Shown: piece by piece, positions 11,801-21,371 of the stretch
How the letters are laid out: each line of letters begins with the position of its first letter
How positions within the stretch are numbered: the stretch's first letter is position 1
Origin: Aphanomyces cochlioides
Lineage: Eukaryota; Oomycota; Saprolegniomycetes; Saprolegniales; Verrucalvaceae
NCBI GenBank assembly: GCA_019828595.1
Contig: JAHQRK010000018.1
Coordinates: 1,240,001-1,304,000, forward strand
Length of the DNA: 64,000 nucleotides
Direction of reading: 5' to 3'
The notes under the pieces: generated by a model
The model's input: the letters and a program-made list of their open reading frames with translations, nothing else
The model's database searches: none
Told to the model about the DNA's origin: nothing
Made by a program: the position numbers and the translations under genes

Positions 11801-13366
11801 ACCAGACTCCCCCGTGGACGGTTCATGGAACGTCCATGGATAGTACATGGATTCGAGACGAGATCGGAGCTTTGTCCGAGGCTTTCGAGACTTGATAGCA
11901 TGGTTTGTCGGGGTGTAGATCTCCCAGTCACCATTGTAGTACGCCACGAGCAATAGCGGTCGTGCTTGAAAATGCTGTGTTGGAATCCAATGGACGGCAG
12001 CAATGCGGCGACAGCGCACGATACACGACGGCACGAAATGTGCCTCGCTTGTGAACATGGACACAGACAACCAAAATACAATGAGCTCGCTTGTGTCACC
12101 TGACGGATGGCTCACGGTGGCGACAAGCGGCAGCGATGGATGCGTCGCCATGGCCTCAATGGGAGCTGTGTGGCCACGATACCAACTCTTCGCTTTGAGA
12201 ACTGGAGCATGCTGCGGTGCCCATGCGACTTGGTACATCAACAAAACTTGATCCATGCGCTCAACGAGGATAGAAACACTGGAAAGAAAGCCTTGAGATG
12301 CGTAGCCAGCGACCTGGAAAGAAGCAACGAGCGGCGATGCACTCACATCTTCCTCGCCGTCGATTTTAAAGAGAAAGCTTGTTGGAACCAGTGTCGGCGC
12401 GGCATGATGGCGGGTTTCCACTGCCCATACATGCAATACACCTTGAGCATCGACCACAGTAAGCCAGTCTTGTAGACGTTCGCGAGGGAGAGCCGCTGCT
12501 GTCGCCGCTGGACCAAAGTATTCCTGGCTGATATTTTGTGCTCGTGGCATGATCCACCGAGTGTGGAGGATATCCATGTCATCAGATGGATGCAAAAAGA
12601 CGGCGCATGTCATTTGGCAAGGAGTTTCATTGCTGCTGCTGTCTTCCACCCAGATACGAATGGCTTTGGAGCGAGTCATGGTCAAAAGGACACACGCTGG
12701 TTCATCCCATGACGAAGGCCGCGTTCCGTCATGGTCGTCACTCGTTTGAGGTTGATAATGCGTCGGTTTCCATGATATAAATTCAACTTCTTCTTCGTGA
12801 TTGAGGATTTGTGCGGTGGGAGTACCGACAGGATGGTGACGCCAAACATAAACATCCTTGGAAAGAGTCTGGTGGGATGCAAAAACTGTTCGACAGGGAG
12901 AAAACTCGACCGTATCGCAAACGCATGTAGGGTCCTGCCATGACAATTGAAACGCTGTTGGTGACGAGGATGTCCAGAGTGCAAGACCACCTGATCCACC
13001 AAGGAGAATGGCATGGCCACATCTTGAAAATGCAACGTCGGAAACTGTGTTCGCTTCTAGCGGGAGGAACCACTGCAGTGTGAACGTAGGGAACGCTGTA
13101 TTCTTGTCACGCGTGGGGACATGGATTGCAAGGGCCGTCGATGAGAGCGAGAGCAAGCAAATACGGCGCGCATTCCATATCGTTCGGATAACTGGATGAT
13201 CGTGGAAAGGCGCGGCCAATGTGGGGCTATTCTGAATGCGACTGAGCAGTGAGAAGTCTTGTGTATCGACAATATCGATTCGATTACCACTTGGAATCGC
13301 CGCAACGCTCTTCCCATCCAAGGAAACCCACGACCAATGCGCAGTCGTTGCCGGCGTCGTCGCCAT
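5817..13366 (-). CDS. Rav1/DmX-like protein with PDZ and C2 domains
   Basis: Five exons, complement of 5817-6314, 6360-7585, 7636-9259, 9307-9430 and 9474-13366, give about 2454 aa; the introns are 43-50 nt. Rav1 and DmX/rabconnectin-3 act in the RAVE complex, which reassembles the V-ATPase. Evidence: a WD40-like N-terminal third and a Rav1p_C-like region across exons 1-3 (LWALHSQSQNLLVEQ, then LADFLAHDFSEERW, NAYSLLRKKQYELAAAFF and LAMVIARLMEY). Two additions are unusual. Residues about 512-602 form a PDZ domain (HGLGVSFKRD, then AGDECIEINGVSM). The last 190 residues form a C2 domain (GKDLLACDLLSRTADPYVF across the final splice, then ATLDPKWN). The start is ATG 13366; the frame reaches a TTG two codons earlier. 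A DEP-like stretch near 6960 is only a guess. Confidence 0.85.
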
Positions 13367-13405
13367 GCTCAACCTTGGATCAAAAAGCGAATCTTCTCCT
13401 CATTC

Positions 13406-13450
13406 TCATCTCTGATTGGTCATATAACCTTAATTATAGCCAATCAAATG
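13406..13450. promoter_or_regulatory. Inverted CCAAT boxes before the Rav1-like gene
   Basis: TGATTGGTCA near 13413 and AGCCAATCAAATG near 13437 form an inverted pair about 50-75 bp upstream of the minus-strand Rav1-like start. Their regulatory role is inferred from the recurrence of this box before other genes in the window. Confidence 0.4.
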
Positions 13451-13713
13451 ATAGTATTGCGTCCCAGCATCCTCAGCATATTACTTCTGATTTGTCGACG
13501 ACAGATCACGACTAAAATAGAACACACGATCCCTCAATGATATGTCTCAAGCGCTTTTTATCTATCGTGGGAAACTACTGTCTGTGTGGTGGTATGGATT
13601 GAAGCACCGATCTATAGTACTGTAGTGTGTTTGTCTATCTGCATTAAATTTATGTTGAATAGAGTGGCAAATATATAGTAACTTGATTGGATAAAAATGT
13701 TTAATTTCAACCA

Positions 13714-14075
13714 ATGAAAAGTGATTATTGTCTGATCAGGTCAGCTTGGGTCATCAAGAAACCCTTAGAACGTCAGCGCCGACTGACTCGATGGATGGCA
13801 TCGATCAACGCGACAGAGATCATGCACTCTATCAACCGTACAGTACGTTGGATCTATTATTTCATAGCATTCTAAATTACACGAAGAGGATAACACAAAC
13901 CAGATTGCACAGTCTCAGCCAATCAGCGCTGAGATTAATTCTCAAAAGCCATAACTTGGTAAAAAGTTTGCTTTTACTTGCAAACAACGCAGCAACGTTA
14001 ATTTGGCTATTGGATTGGTATTTCAGTGCTCCTGAACTTGTCGAGTTCTTGTGGCGATGTGTGCATTGGTTTTGA
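13714..14075 (+). CDS. Uncertain small hydrophobic ORF
   Basis: A 115-codon open frame (from TTG 13728) overlaps a 53-codon ATG frame that starts at 13714. The longer frame ends in a leucine-rich stretch, SLLLLANNAATLIWLLDWYF, that could be one membrane helix. The pattern faintly recalls PEX11, but I cannot match defining residues. CCAAT-like boxes precede it at 13684 and 13711. There may be an unseen splice joining the two frames. Function and even coding status are open. Confidence 0.2.
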
Positions 14076-14217
14076 GTCACGACGACTTCATCTGCTGCTG
14101 TTGCCAAGAGGACAATGTCAATGCAAGCAAGGAGTGATCTCGATTTTATCTCGAGTGTACTTACTCTACTACTACAGCTACAGATCCCAGCCACGATATG
14201 ACATTGATTCACTTGAT

Positions 14218-16173
14218 CTAGCTCTCGCCCGTTTCCTTCCGTCGATGGTTCTCACTTTGGACGATGAGAATTTGTTTCATGGTTGACAATGCGACACAGC
14301 CCACTGCTGTGATGAGCAAATTGAGCAGCACCAAATCGGACGATGCTGCCTCAGAGAACCATCGCTCAACAGCAACAGCCAGTCCCACGGATGCAGCAAG
14401 ACCAATAGCGTCAGTCATGGGAAGGAGACCAAGACCAGCGCCACGGAGAGACGGTGGAATCTCAGCGTGGAGGACACTCGTGGCTGTACCTCGAAAGAGT
14501 GCATCGGCCACGCCTGTCAATATCAACTGTGGCGCCATCCACAACACGTTGTACAAGGTGGCTGTTTTGTGGCACGTCTGGGGATGCAGTCCTTGGAGGG
14601 GGTTTTCACCTTGGTTGCGACGGTAGAGCTCGACGATACCAGAGACAAACGATGCGATGAGGAAGAGAAAGATAGCGCGAGCAAGTTGCATCTGAGTCGG
14701 CGCAGTCCGAAGAACGAGTGGCATCGTGATGAGAGCTGCAATATGGGCAACGACGGCAGTGTATTCAGGACTGTAAGCCATCTGAAGGACGCGGGTCTCG
14801 CACTGACAAGCTTGGAGAATGTAGAGCGTGTATAGCTGACCCCTTAGGAATGCAACAAAGACAGCCATGCAGGCAGTGGGAGCTACATTGTCGAGGGCAC
14901 GACGAGAGGCTGAGTGGGCATCATTGCGACTTGTAGATTTGTCAAAGTACGACTGCAAGAGGCCGGTGGGTTTCATCATGGCAACACTCCACAGCAGAGT
15001 CCATAGCCAACCAGCAAGAATAAGAGCAACTCCAATGGCGGCAAGAGTCCTTCGGGGAGTGTCAAAGTGACAAACCAAACTCAAAAATGGAAGTATGGCA
15101 CCGACAACCATGACGAGTGCGCCAACTAGGCATCCTCGCCAAATTGGAGTAAGGAGTGAAAGGTAAACGCCAAAGCTTGCAAGTCGCGCGGTCGGAGCCA
15201 AGTAGCGGAGGTACGTTGCCAGGTGTAAGCCCACAATAGTAGGGAGCGCAAGAACTGCTGTCAAAACGAGAGCCGAGTAGTCGAATGGCCCTTTCAGGAT
15301 TGCTCCCTCGTGGATGTCAGAGGCTGCTAAGGACGTCATGACGAAATGGACGGCGGCTAACGATCCGAGCTGGACGGTAACGCATTGGAAAAAGTACCGC
15401 ATCTGTGAAACCAGTTGAGCAAAATCGACTTCGTCGTGGCTACGTACGCTGTCGGACGAGTTGGAAGGGATGCCAGCGATCATGACGTTTGGAACGAGTC
15501 CTCCAGCTGAGCAAAATGCAAGGAGAAGGCCGAAAATATACATCTCAGGCGACGAGACAACGGGGCTAGCGGCGACAAGCAAGACAGTCGTTGCAATACA
15601 CCAGAGCCAGACGCTCCTCCGGACGACGTGCATGCGGTGGGATGCAAGATCGCCAGCGAGGCCGCCAAAGAACGATGCGACACCAAATAAGGCTTGAGAG
15701 ATGACGAAGATTGTGCATTGAGGAAACGCGCCGAGTGAGAGCACACGGCGGACATCTTGGTTCCCGACAGAGGCCGCTGTGAAGAGCAGGAAACCGTTAG
15801 CTGCCAGAGCACAAAGTGCCCAATGTCTTGGCACGAGCGGTCGATTAAGTTGATCCGTGGTTGCGATTGGGTCGTCCGTTGGCGTCGTACATGGAGCAAA
15901 TGCGATCGATGTGGTTTGAGGAGTCGTAGCTTTGGTCAACAGAGCTGCCGTTGACGGAGCTTTCTTCAGAGGCGGGCTCTTGCACAAGCTACTGCTCGTC
16001 GTGCCAGGCGAGAGGATGACTTCTGGATTGGTGTCAGTCCAGTCCCAATCCTCGTGGTCCAGAATGGCGATACTGTTGAGGTCCTGAGTGGAGCGGTAGA
16101 GCCAGCTCTCCCTGTCGTCAGTTGGACTCATGGCGGTCTCATCGAACGACGAGTTGGCTGCGTCGTACTCCAT
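14218..16173 (-). CDS. POT/PTR-type MFS transporter
   Basis: A 651-aa multi-spanning protein, likely a proton-coupled oligopeptide (POT, SLC15 or NRT1/PTR) transporter at the plasma or an internal membrane. After about 120 hydrophilic, Ser/Thr-rich residues come roughly 12 hydrophobic spans, beginning ALCALAANGFLLFTA. The stretch PQLILTGVADALFRGTATS, followed by an SLRGAGLGLLPM loop, fits the POT C-terminal half. The classical ExxERxxYY motif of TM1 is not evident (GNQDVRR sits there), so substrate and proton co-transport are uncertain. The start is ATG 16173; the frame reaches a GTG at 16218. No introns are needed. Confidence 0.65.
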   Translation of the reverse strand: MEYDAANSSFDETAMSPTDDRESWLYRSTQDLNSIAILDHEDWDWTDTNPEVILSPGTTSSSLCKSPPLKKAPSTAALLTKATTPQTTSIAFAPCTTPTDDPIATTDQLNRPLVPRHWALCALAANGFLLFTAASVGNQDVRRVLSLGAFPQCTIFVISQALFGVASFFGGLAGDLASHRMHVVRRSVWLWCIATTVLLVAASPVVSSPEMYIFGLLLAFCSAGGLVPNVMIAGIPSNSSDSVRSHDEVDFAQLVSQMRYFFQCVTVQLGSLAAVHFVMTSLAASDIHEGAILKGPFDYSALVLTAVLALPTIVGLHLATYLRYLAPTARLASFGVYLSLLTPIWRGCLVGALVMVVGAILPFLSLVCHFDTPRRTLAAIGVALILAGWLWTLLWSVAMMKPTGLLQSYFDKSTSRNDAHSASRRALDNVAPTACMAVFVAFLRGQLYTLYILQACQCETRVLQMAYSPEYTAVVAHIAALITMPLVLRTAPTQMQLARAIFLFLIASFVSGIVELYRRNQGENPLQGLHPQTCHKTATLYNVLWMAPQLILTGVADALFRGTATSVLHAEIPPSLRGAGLGLLPMTDAIGLAASVGLAVAVERWFSEAASSDLVLLNLLITAVGCVALSTMKQILIVQSENHRRKETGES

Positions 16174-16791
16174 TGCTCTAGGTTTTCGCGGCGACGTGTA
16201 GCTCGGAAACTGAGCCACGCGAAGAGATATGTGTCAAGTACAGATCCATCACGAGATTGCGAGACTCTACTCGGAACGCCTGAGATCCGCGTCGGAGATA
16301 CGTCGGCAGTTTCAGTCATCAAGCGCGTCTTCAGGATCAATGCCTCGTGGTTGATATGTCACGGCAGCCAAGGGTAAAGCTGCAATTTATGGGGCGGCCA
16401 AATTTGGGCACTGAAACCAGTAAAGTCCATGACATCTCGTCTAGTAACCACCGACGGGATGGACGCGGGAGGAGGGCAGTTGACGCTGTCTTTGGCATCG
16501 ACCAGGAGTAAAGCTGGAATGAAATCGGTGTCCGCCTCGGTTTAAGACAGCATGGAGGCTATCCAAGTCGCTTCTACTCGCTTTCAATCACTCGTGGGGT
16601 TCACGTTGAAAAGCTGAGGTTTCTGTCGCCATGAGCTGAGATTTGAGCCAAGGCTGAGGTGCTTTAGCCACCTAAAAGACGACAGAGCAGATTGAATAAA
16701 CCATGGCACGTTCCTCGCTCACATGAGACATAGAGTGTCGTCATGGCACCATGTGCTTTATAAAACCACTGGGTATTGATTTGAAGAGGTG
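16174..16791. other. Intergenic region
   Basis: About 600 bp between the divergent transporter and YwbE-like genes. No coding signal that I trust, no clear repeat, and no obvious CCAAT or CCGGATAA box. It presumably holds both promoters. Confidence 0.4.
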
Positions 16792-17325
16792 ATGAATCGT
16801 CAGCCTCGACGGCAAGGAAACGACAACCGGCGCGGTGGACGACGGCAAGGTCCGTCATCCAGACAACAAGATGGAGCATCTAGAGGCAGCAACACGATAA
16901 ACAGTCGTATTGCGCCTGGGATGTCTGTGGCCATCGTGCAGAAGCAAGACCAACCGACTGGACGACTGACGTACGGCGTCGTTGCCGAGACTTTGACCAA
17001 CTCAGCCGTACATCATCGCGGCATCAAGGTGCGATTGACGGACGGTACTGTCGGAAGAGTGCAGCATATCCAAGATGCCGCCGGCAAATTTCCGACCCAC
17101 GTCGCGACTGCAGTCGACGACGAAGACGGCACATCCGCAGCGCCGTCGCGGACACTCCAACTGCAGGATTGGATTCAATTGCCGTCGGCTTCGCATGCAT
17201 CTGCTGCGGCTGGTATTGACGACGATGCCGCCGACTGGGCGTGTGGAGTGTGCGCGTTTCAAAATTCAGGCTTCCTCAGTGCTTGCGAAATGTGCAATGC
17301 ACCGGCGCCGTCAATCGGTTCTTAA
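16792..17325 (+). CDS. TIGR03833/YwbE-domain protein with RanBP2 zinc finger
   Basis: A 177-aa single-exon protein. Residues 1-38 are Arg/Gly/Gln-rich, as in RNA-binding tails. Residues about 40-95 match the YwbE/TIGR03833 (DUF2196) domain: IAPGMSVAIVQKQDQPTGRL, then GVVAETLTNSAVHHRGIKVR, then LTDGTVGRV. The C-terminus has a RanBP2-type finger, W-x-C-x2-C-x10-C-x2-C (WACGVC ... CEMC), which in relatives binds ubiquitin or single-stranded RNA. Together these suggest a small nucleic-acid-associated protein, but the YwbE domain has no firm function. Start is ATG 16792, one codon inside a GTG-started frame. Its stop lies 2 bp from the stop of the convergent neighbour. Confidence 0.75.
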   Translation: MNRQPRRQGNDNRRGGRRQGPSSRQQDGASRGSNTINSRIAPGMSVAIVQKQDQPTGRLTYGVVAETLTNSAVHHRGIKVRLTDGTVGRVQHIQDAAGKFPTHVATAVDDEDGTSAAPSRTLQLQDWIQLPSASHASAAAGIDDDAADWACGVCAFQNSGFLSACEMCNAPAPSIGS

Positions 17326-17327
17326 CG

Positions 17328-18749
17328 TTAAGGATCCACATCATCTCCATTTGTCTCGATCGCTACAAATTCCCACACGTCGTCTTGTCTGTAGAATACA
17401 CCACACCGTCGATCGTATATCATGGCATGCTCGATTTGAATCCTGCCATGAGATGACGCGGTTCCAGTCACAGCCACTTCGGCAGAGCATCCGCTCTCAA
17501 CGATCCTACATCAAAGCTGATTGAATTGAACAGTTGATTGAGAGCTCACCCTATTGATATCGTCGCTTGTTCACTGATGAATTGAGGAACTTTGTCAATC
17601 CATTGTGAGGCGAGAGCCAAGAGTCGAGCGTTGCCAGCAGCAGCAGCAGGAATAGACTTGTACTGATGCCAAGGAAGCAATAAAATCAAGTCCATGGTCT
17701 CCTCAGAGTAATTTGTGACTTGAACATGAGCCTTGAATGGAACACCAGGCATTACAACTCCTTCCTCTGGCACAATCCATCTAGCAGAGAGCTCCATTCC
17801 CATGGGAATGACATACATAGGCTCTTGAGAGACTGATGAGATTTTACGTTGCCTTAGAGGGATAACGTGCTGTTCAACCAAAGTTTGTGAGGCATCGGAT
17901 GCGGCCAAACGCCATTTGACGGTTGCGACAGCGTCTCTAGCAGCATCACTTGACGAGGACTGACAAAGGAGACAAATGACTTGGAAGGATTCACCAGCGG
18001 AAAGATTTGTTGGAAACGACTGGCAAGGGGGCTCTTGAGATATTATTTCAACGCCCTCAGAAACATGAACAATGACCGACTCCAGCGTAACTACAAGCTC
18101 GAGGTGCGTATTGGTAAGCTCCAAGACGAGGCAGCTGGCTGGATCAAACGAGCTGCCATGGATGGCATGTGATGCGCTCAAGGGAAGAAAGAGGCGCAAG
18201 GGTCTGGCAAACTCAAGATTGCGGGTAAAACAAGTGGGGGATGGAAGGGAATCCGGCCAGCATCCATAGTCCAGAACGGCGGCATCAATAGCATCAAAGG
18301 AGGATTTCGCCAATACTTGCTGAAATGCACCAGCAGCAGCGTCAATTTTCAGTTGTACAGAAAGGCGAAGTGTTTCGTCAAGGTATTTTGTATCAACGCG
18401 GAATGGACACACTGCTTGCAGTTCCAATTGCTCCATGCGATCTGTCAGGTCCAATTCCACCGACTGCACCACGACAATTTGCTCATTTGATTGGAGAGAG
18501 AAGGTTGCAGAGATGCTGGAGCGGTTCTTGAACCACATTTCACGTGAAAGCGTCGACGGCTCAGCTTTCGTTTTGTTTAACACTCGGACAAGGACCGTAA
18601 TACGCTCGCCTAGATTCCTTGAGGCAACATGGAGCAGTCCCGTTACCTTGGACGATAGATATTACATCGCTGTCTTGTCGTATTGTTGTGGTTCCGCGCG
18701 CAAGATCGACTTGCAGTTCTGCGGATCGCCACGCCTCAACCCAGCTCAT
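17328..18749 (-). CDS. Unrecognised beta-rich protein (possible TRAPP-related)
   Basis: Exons complement of 17328-17505, 17550-18609 and 18647-18749 join to 446 aa through introns of 44 and 37 nt. The protein begins MSWVEAWRSAELQVDL and continues as a series of predicted beta strands with alternating hydrophobics, without membrane spans. Near the end, MIYDRRCGVFYRQDDVWEF resembles the closing strand of gryzun/TRAPP-type subunits, but this is a weak impression and I do not assign a family. The first open frame stops at 17546; the strong donor GTGAGC there shows it is spliced on. Start is ATG 18749. Confidence 0.6.
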
Positions 18750-18894
18750 CTGTCAAATTGAGATATTTCCGACAAAAATAAAATTTTCGTGATTTTATGT
18801 CATTTTTGTCAATTTTTCAATAGTTTGCTAATCGGGGTGCAGGGGTTAGGGGTTTAGTGGTTTCAATTGAAAGAAAGGGCATTTTTCAAGATGC

Positions 18895-20264
18895 TTATGC
18901 CTTAGTGTCGTCAACTACGGTCTCTGCAGTGGCGTCGGTGGTAGCAGCAGTTTTGGCCTCGACAATAGCAGCAGCTTGCAGAGCTTGCTGTTGTTGTAGC
19001 ATGATCCGCCTGACTTCAATCTCATCTGCACGTTCGATTTCTTGGGCCGTGAGTTCATCGATCTTGCGAAAGTGTTCTAGTGGAATTTTGTATTTGAGCT
19101 TGGGGAGAAGCCACATGAGTGCTCGTGGATCCGTGTACGACTCGTACTCTGGGCTGTTGTCTCCTGAATGAGTCATCGTGGATGTGGGATTGATGAGAAA
19201 GATGCAATTCACATCCACGCCAGCATCTTTGTATGCCACCACATCAGTCGGGCGGTTGCCAAACCCAGCGACAAAGACGGGATGTTTCGATGTCCGGCCG
19301 CCTTCATGCATGGCTTCTTCGATTTGCTTGAGGACACCAGCTTTGAAAATATGAGGGTTCTTGTGTACAACCTTGACACAGACCACAGTTCAATGATATC
19401 GAGGAAATTATGAAGCAATACCTCCACAAAGAGAGCACCAGCTAAGCCGAGTGAATTGGTTATAACAGGACCTTGCGGCAACTTGTATTCGCCTTGCCGT
19501 GCTTCTTTCAAATGGACTCGAGACATGGATGCCCAATTGATTGGACGTGCCGTCAAGTACAAAATACGAGCACCGAGTGATTGCAACTTGGAAAAAAATT
19601 CACAGGAGCCATCGTGAATGTAGTCGTATTGACCCAAACGAAGAGTGCGAATGTGGCCTCCAACGTCGTCAATTGTAATCGTGCCGTCCAAGTCGGCAAT
19701 AATGGCAAAGTCTTCAGGATCCCACACATATCTAAAGAGGTGAGACCAGCAAAGGCTACAATCGACTCACAGATTGCACTCGACCACGCGGATATACGAG
19801 CGTGAATCACGGACATGTTCAAAGCGCACAAAGTTGGGCTCGCCATCCAAGACAAGGGGGAATCGTTCCCACGTCGATGCTGGCGGCACAAAGTTTGAGC
19901 TTTCTTCGGGGCGAAAGAGGCAACGACCATATTCCATCAAAGTCATCGTGGACGACAACTTGCGGTCGTTCACGTAGACGTCGATCGTATCCCCGACACC
20001 AGCTTGAGCGTTTGTTTTGAACGAAGACCACGAAAACATCACATGCCAAGGCGTCGAGTAGTAGTACCCATCCTTTCCTTTGACGAGAATGATATCCACG
20101 GCATTGCCACTCGCTCGTCGCTCCTTTTCAATGCGGTTCAATGGCGAATCCGATGAGATCCGACGTGTTGGTGGCGACGATTCGGCTTTGACTGGCTCGG
20201 ATACGCTTCGATTACGCTCTGCGTCCTGCTCCGATTGTGGTGGATCGCTGCTGCTCTTCATCAT
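18895..20264 (-). CDS. Short lipin-like phosphatidate phosphatase
   Basis: Exons complement of 18895-19371, 19422-19731 and 19771-20264 give 426 aa; introns are 50 and 39 nt. Lipins dephosphorylate phosphatidate to diacylglycerol at the ER and affect lipid gene expression. Residues about 50-100 resemble the N-LIP domain (SGNAVDIILVKGKDGYYYST). Exon 2 holds the catalytic DxDxT motif (ADLDGTITIDDVGGH), and LGARILYLTAR, FGNRPTDVVAYKDAGV and IFLINP follow as in the LNS2 half. At 426 aa it is about half the usual lipin length because the long linker between N-LIP and LNS2 is missing. The last 60 residues are Ala/Gln-rich and look like a coiled coil. Confidence 0.85.
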
Positions 20265-21015
20265 CTTCGAGGACTCTCGAAAAATGAAATTGTCGCAAGT
20301 CGCACTGAGATTTTTCTATACAAATCCCAAGTCAAATTGAAACACTCGTCGCATTTTTGCACCAATCATATGCGATTAAAGGTTTTGTATGATGTCACCA
20401 TCATCCAAAATCCAAACCACGACAGGACGTAGCGTGGATTGCGCCGCCGCGACTGCTGTTTCCAGCACAGCTTATGATCCTCGTCGTTTATCATCTCCAT
20501 GGCATTGCTGTGGTGAGTTTGCGCTGCTCATTCCCGGAACGAATCTCACGACGATTCCGATACGCCACTGAATCAAACTTCGTCAATTGTGATAACCGAC
20601 TCTGTTCAAAAATGCAACCCATGAAGCTCTTTCTTCTTTCAATCGCAAGACGACAACGGTAATATGTAGCTTGTTCATGAACTTCTTGTGGTTCTTGGGT
20701 GTGCTTTCAGAAATTTCATTCAAAGCGTCAAGCAGTCTAAAAGTTAAATCCGAAAGCAGTGATGATTCATCACTGCTTTCGGATTTAACTTTTGGCGAAT
20801 GGAGTGGAGGCGCGACAGGAAGCTATCCCAGGTGGGAGAATCCAGTGAAGAGCTGTCCTTCGCGATGCAAGAGGATGGCAGTGATTACTTTGACGAGAAC
20901 ATTACATAAATGAATAAATCATGGATAAATAAATGAATTATTATTGAAATTTGATTATTTTTAGATGAATTAGCTTCGTAAAAATGTTGTTTCTCTCGCA
21001 ACACTTGAGTGCAAC
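20265..21015. other. Intergenic region with a large palindrome
   Basis: About 750 bp between two genes. Small frames at 20474-20662 and 20671-20913 have no recognisable features. The second merely reads across the 55-bp palindrome described separately. Confidence 0.4.
20739..20793. repeat. Perfect 55-bp palindrome (27-nt arms, 1-nt loop)
   Basis: The left arm 20739-20765 starts AAAAGTTAAATCCGAAAGCA, and the right arm 20767-20793 is its exact reverse complement; a single T separates them. The flanking bases do not pair. Perfect palindromes of this size are unstable and usually recent. It could be a fold-back duplication, a small mobile-element end, or a hairpin RNA. Confidence 0.9.
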
Positions 21016-21336
21016 ATGGATGACTTGGCGTCGACATTTCGATGGGATTTGCTCTGGAAAGCCATCACGCAACGCATTTACAAGGAGATCGTTTCGCCAT
21101 ATCTCCTTTTGAACGCCAATGTCGACGAGTGGATCGGACGAATCGCTGCTCTTTTTGCGATGAGCTTGGCATTCCGACTCGTCAAGAGCTTTCAATCTGC
21201 ACTGACAATCGGCACACTATCCGGAGTGGCAGCGTCGCTCTTAGTCTATTTACGACGACGGTGGAAGCGAAGTGGGCAGCTTCAACTCCAAGCCAACGTT
21301 GAGAGCGTTCAACACGCAGCGAGCAACTCGACGTGA
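21016..21336 (+). CDS. Small predicted membrane protein
   Basis: A 106-aa single-exon frame from ATG 21016. Residues about 42-80 form two hydrophobic segments (IAALFAMSLAFRLV and ALTIGTLSGVAASLLVYL), followed by a basic stop-transfer RRRWKR. This suggests two short spans or a hairpin with a cytosolic tail. I do not recognise the family. It converges on the INO80-like fusion gene, whose stop is 35 bp away. Confidence 0.5.
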   Translation: MDDLASTFRWDLLWKAITQRIYKEIVSPYLLLNANVDEWIGRIAALFAMSLAFRLVKSFQSALTIGTLSGVAASLLVYLRRRWKRSGQLQLQANVESVQHAASNST

Positions 21337-21371
21337 TAGAAAAACGCTAGTCATTCACATAATATACGCCA

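Noticed and set aside
13714..14075. PEX11-like protein
   Set aside because: Only the general helix pattern fits; no PEX11 signature residues could be matched.
17328..18749. TRAPPC13 assignment
   Set aside because: Length is similar, but the conserved N-terminal TRAPPC13 pattern is not seen; left as unrecognised.
20739..20793. Palindrome as a bacterial-type terminator
   Set aside because: The surroundings are eukaryotic and there is no T-run in the right place; a rho-independent terminator makes no sense here.
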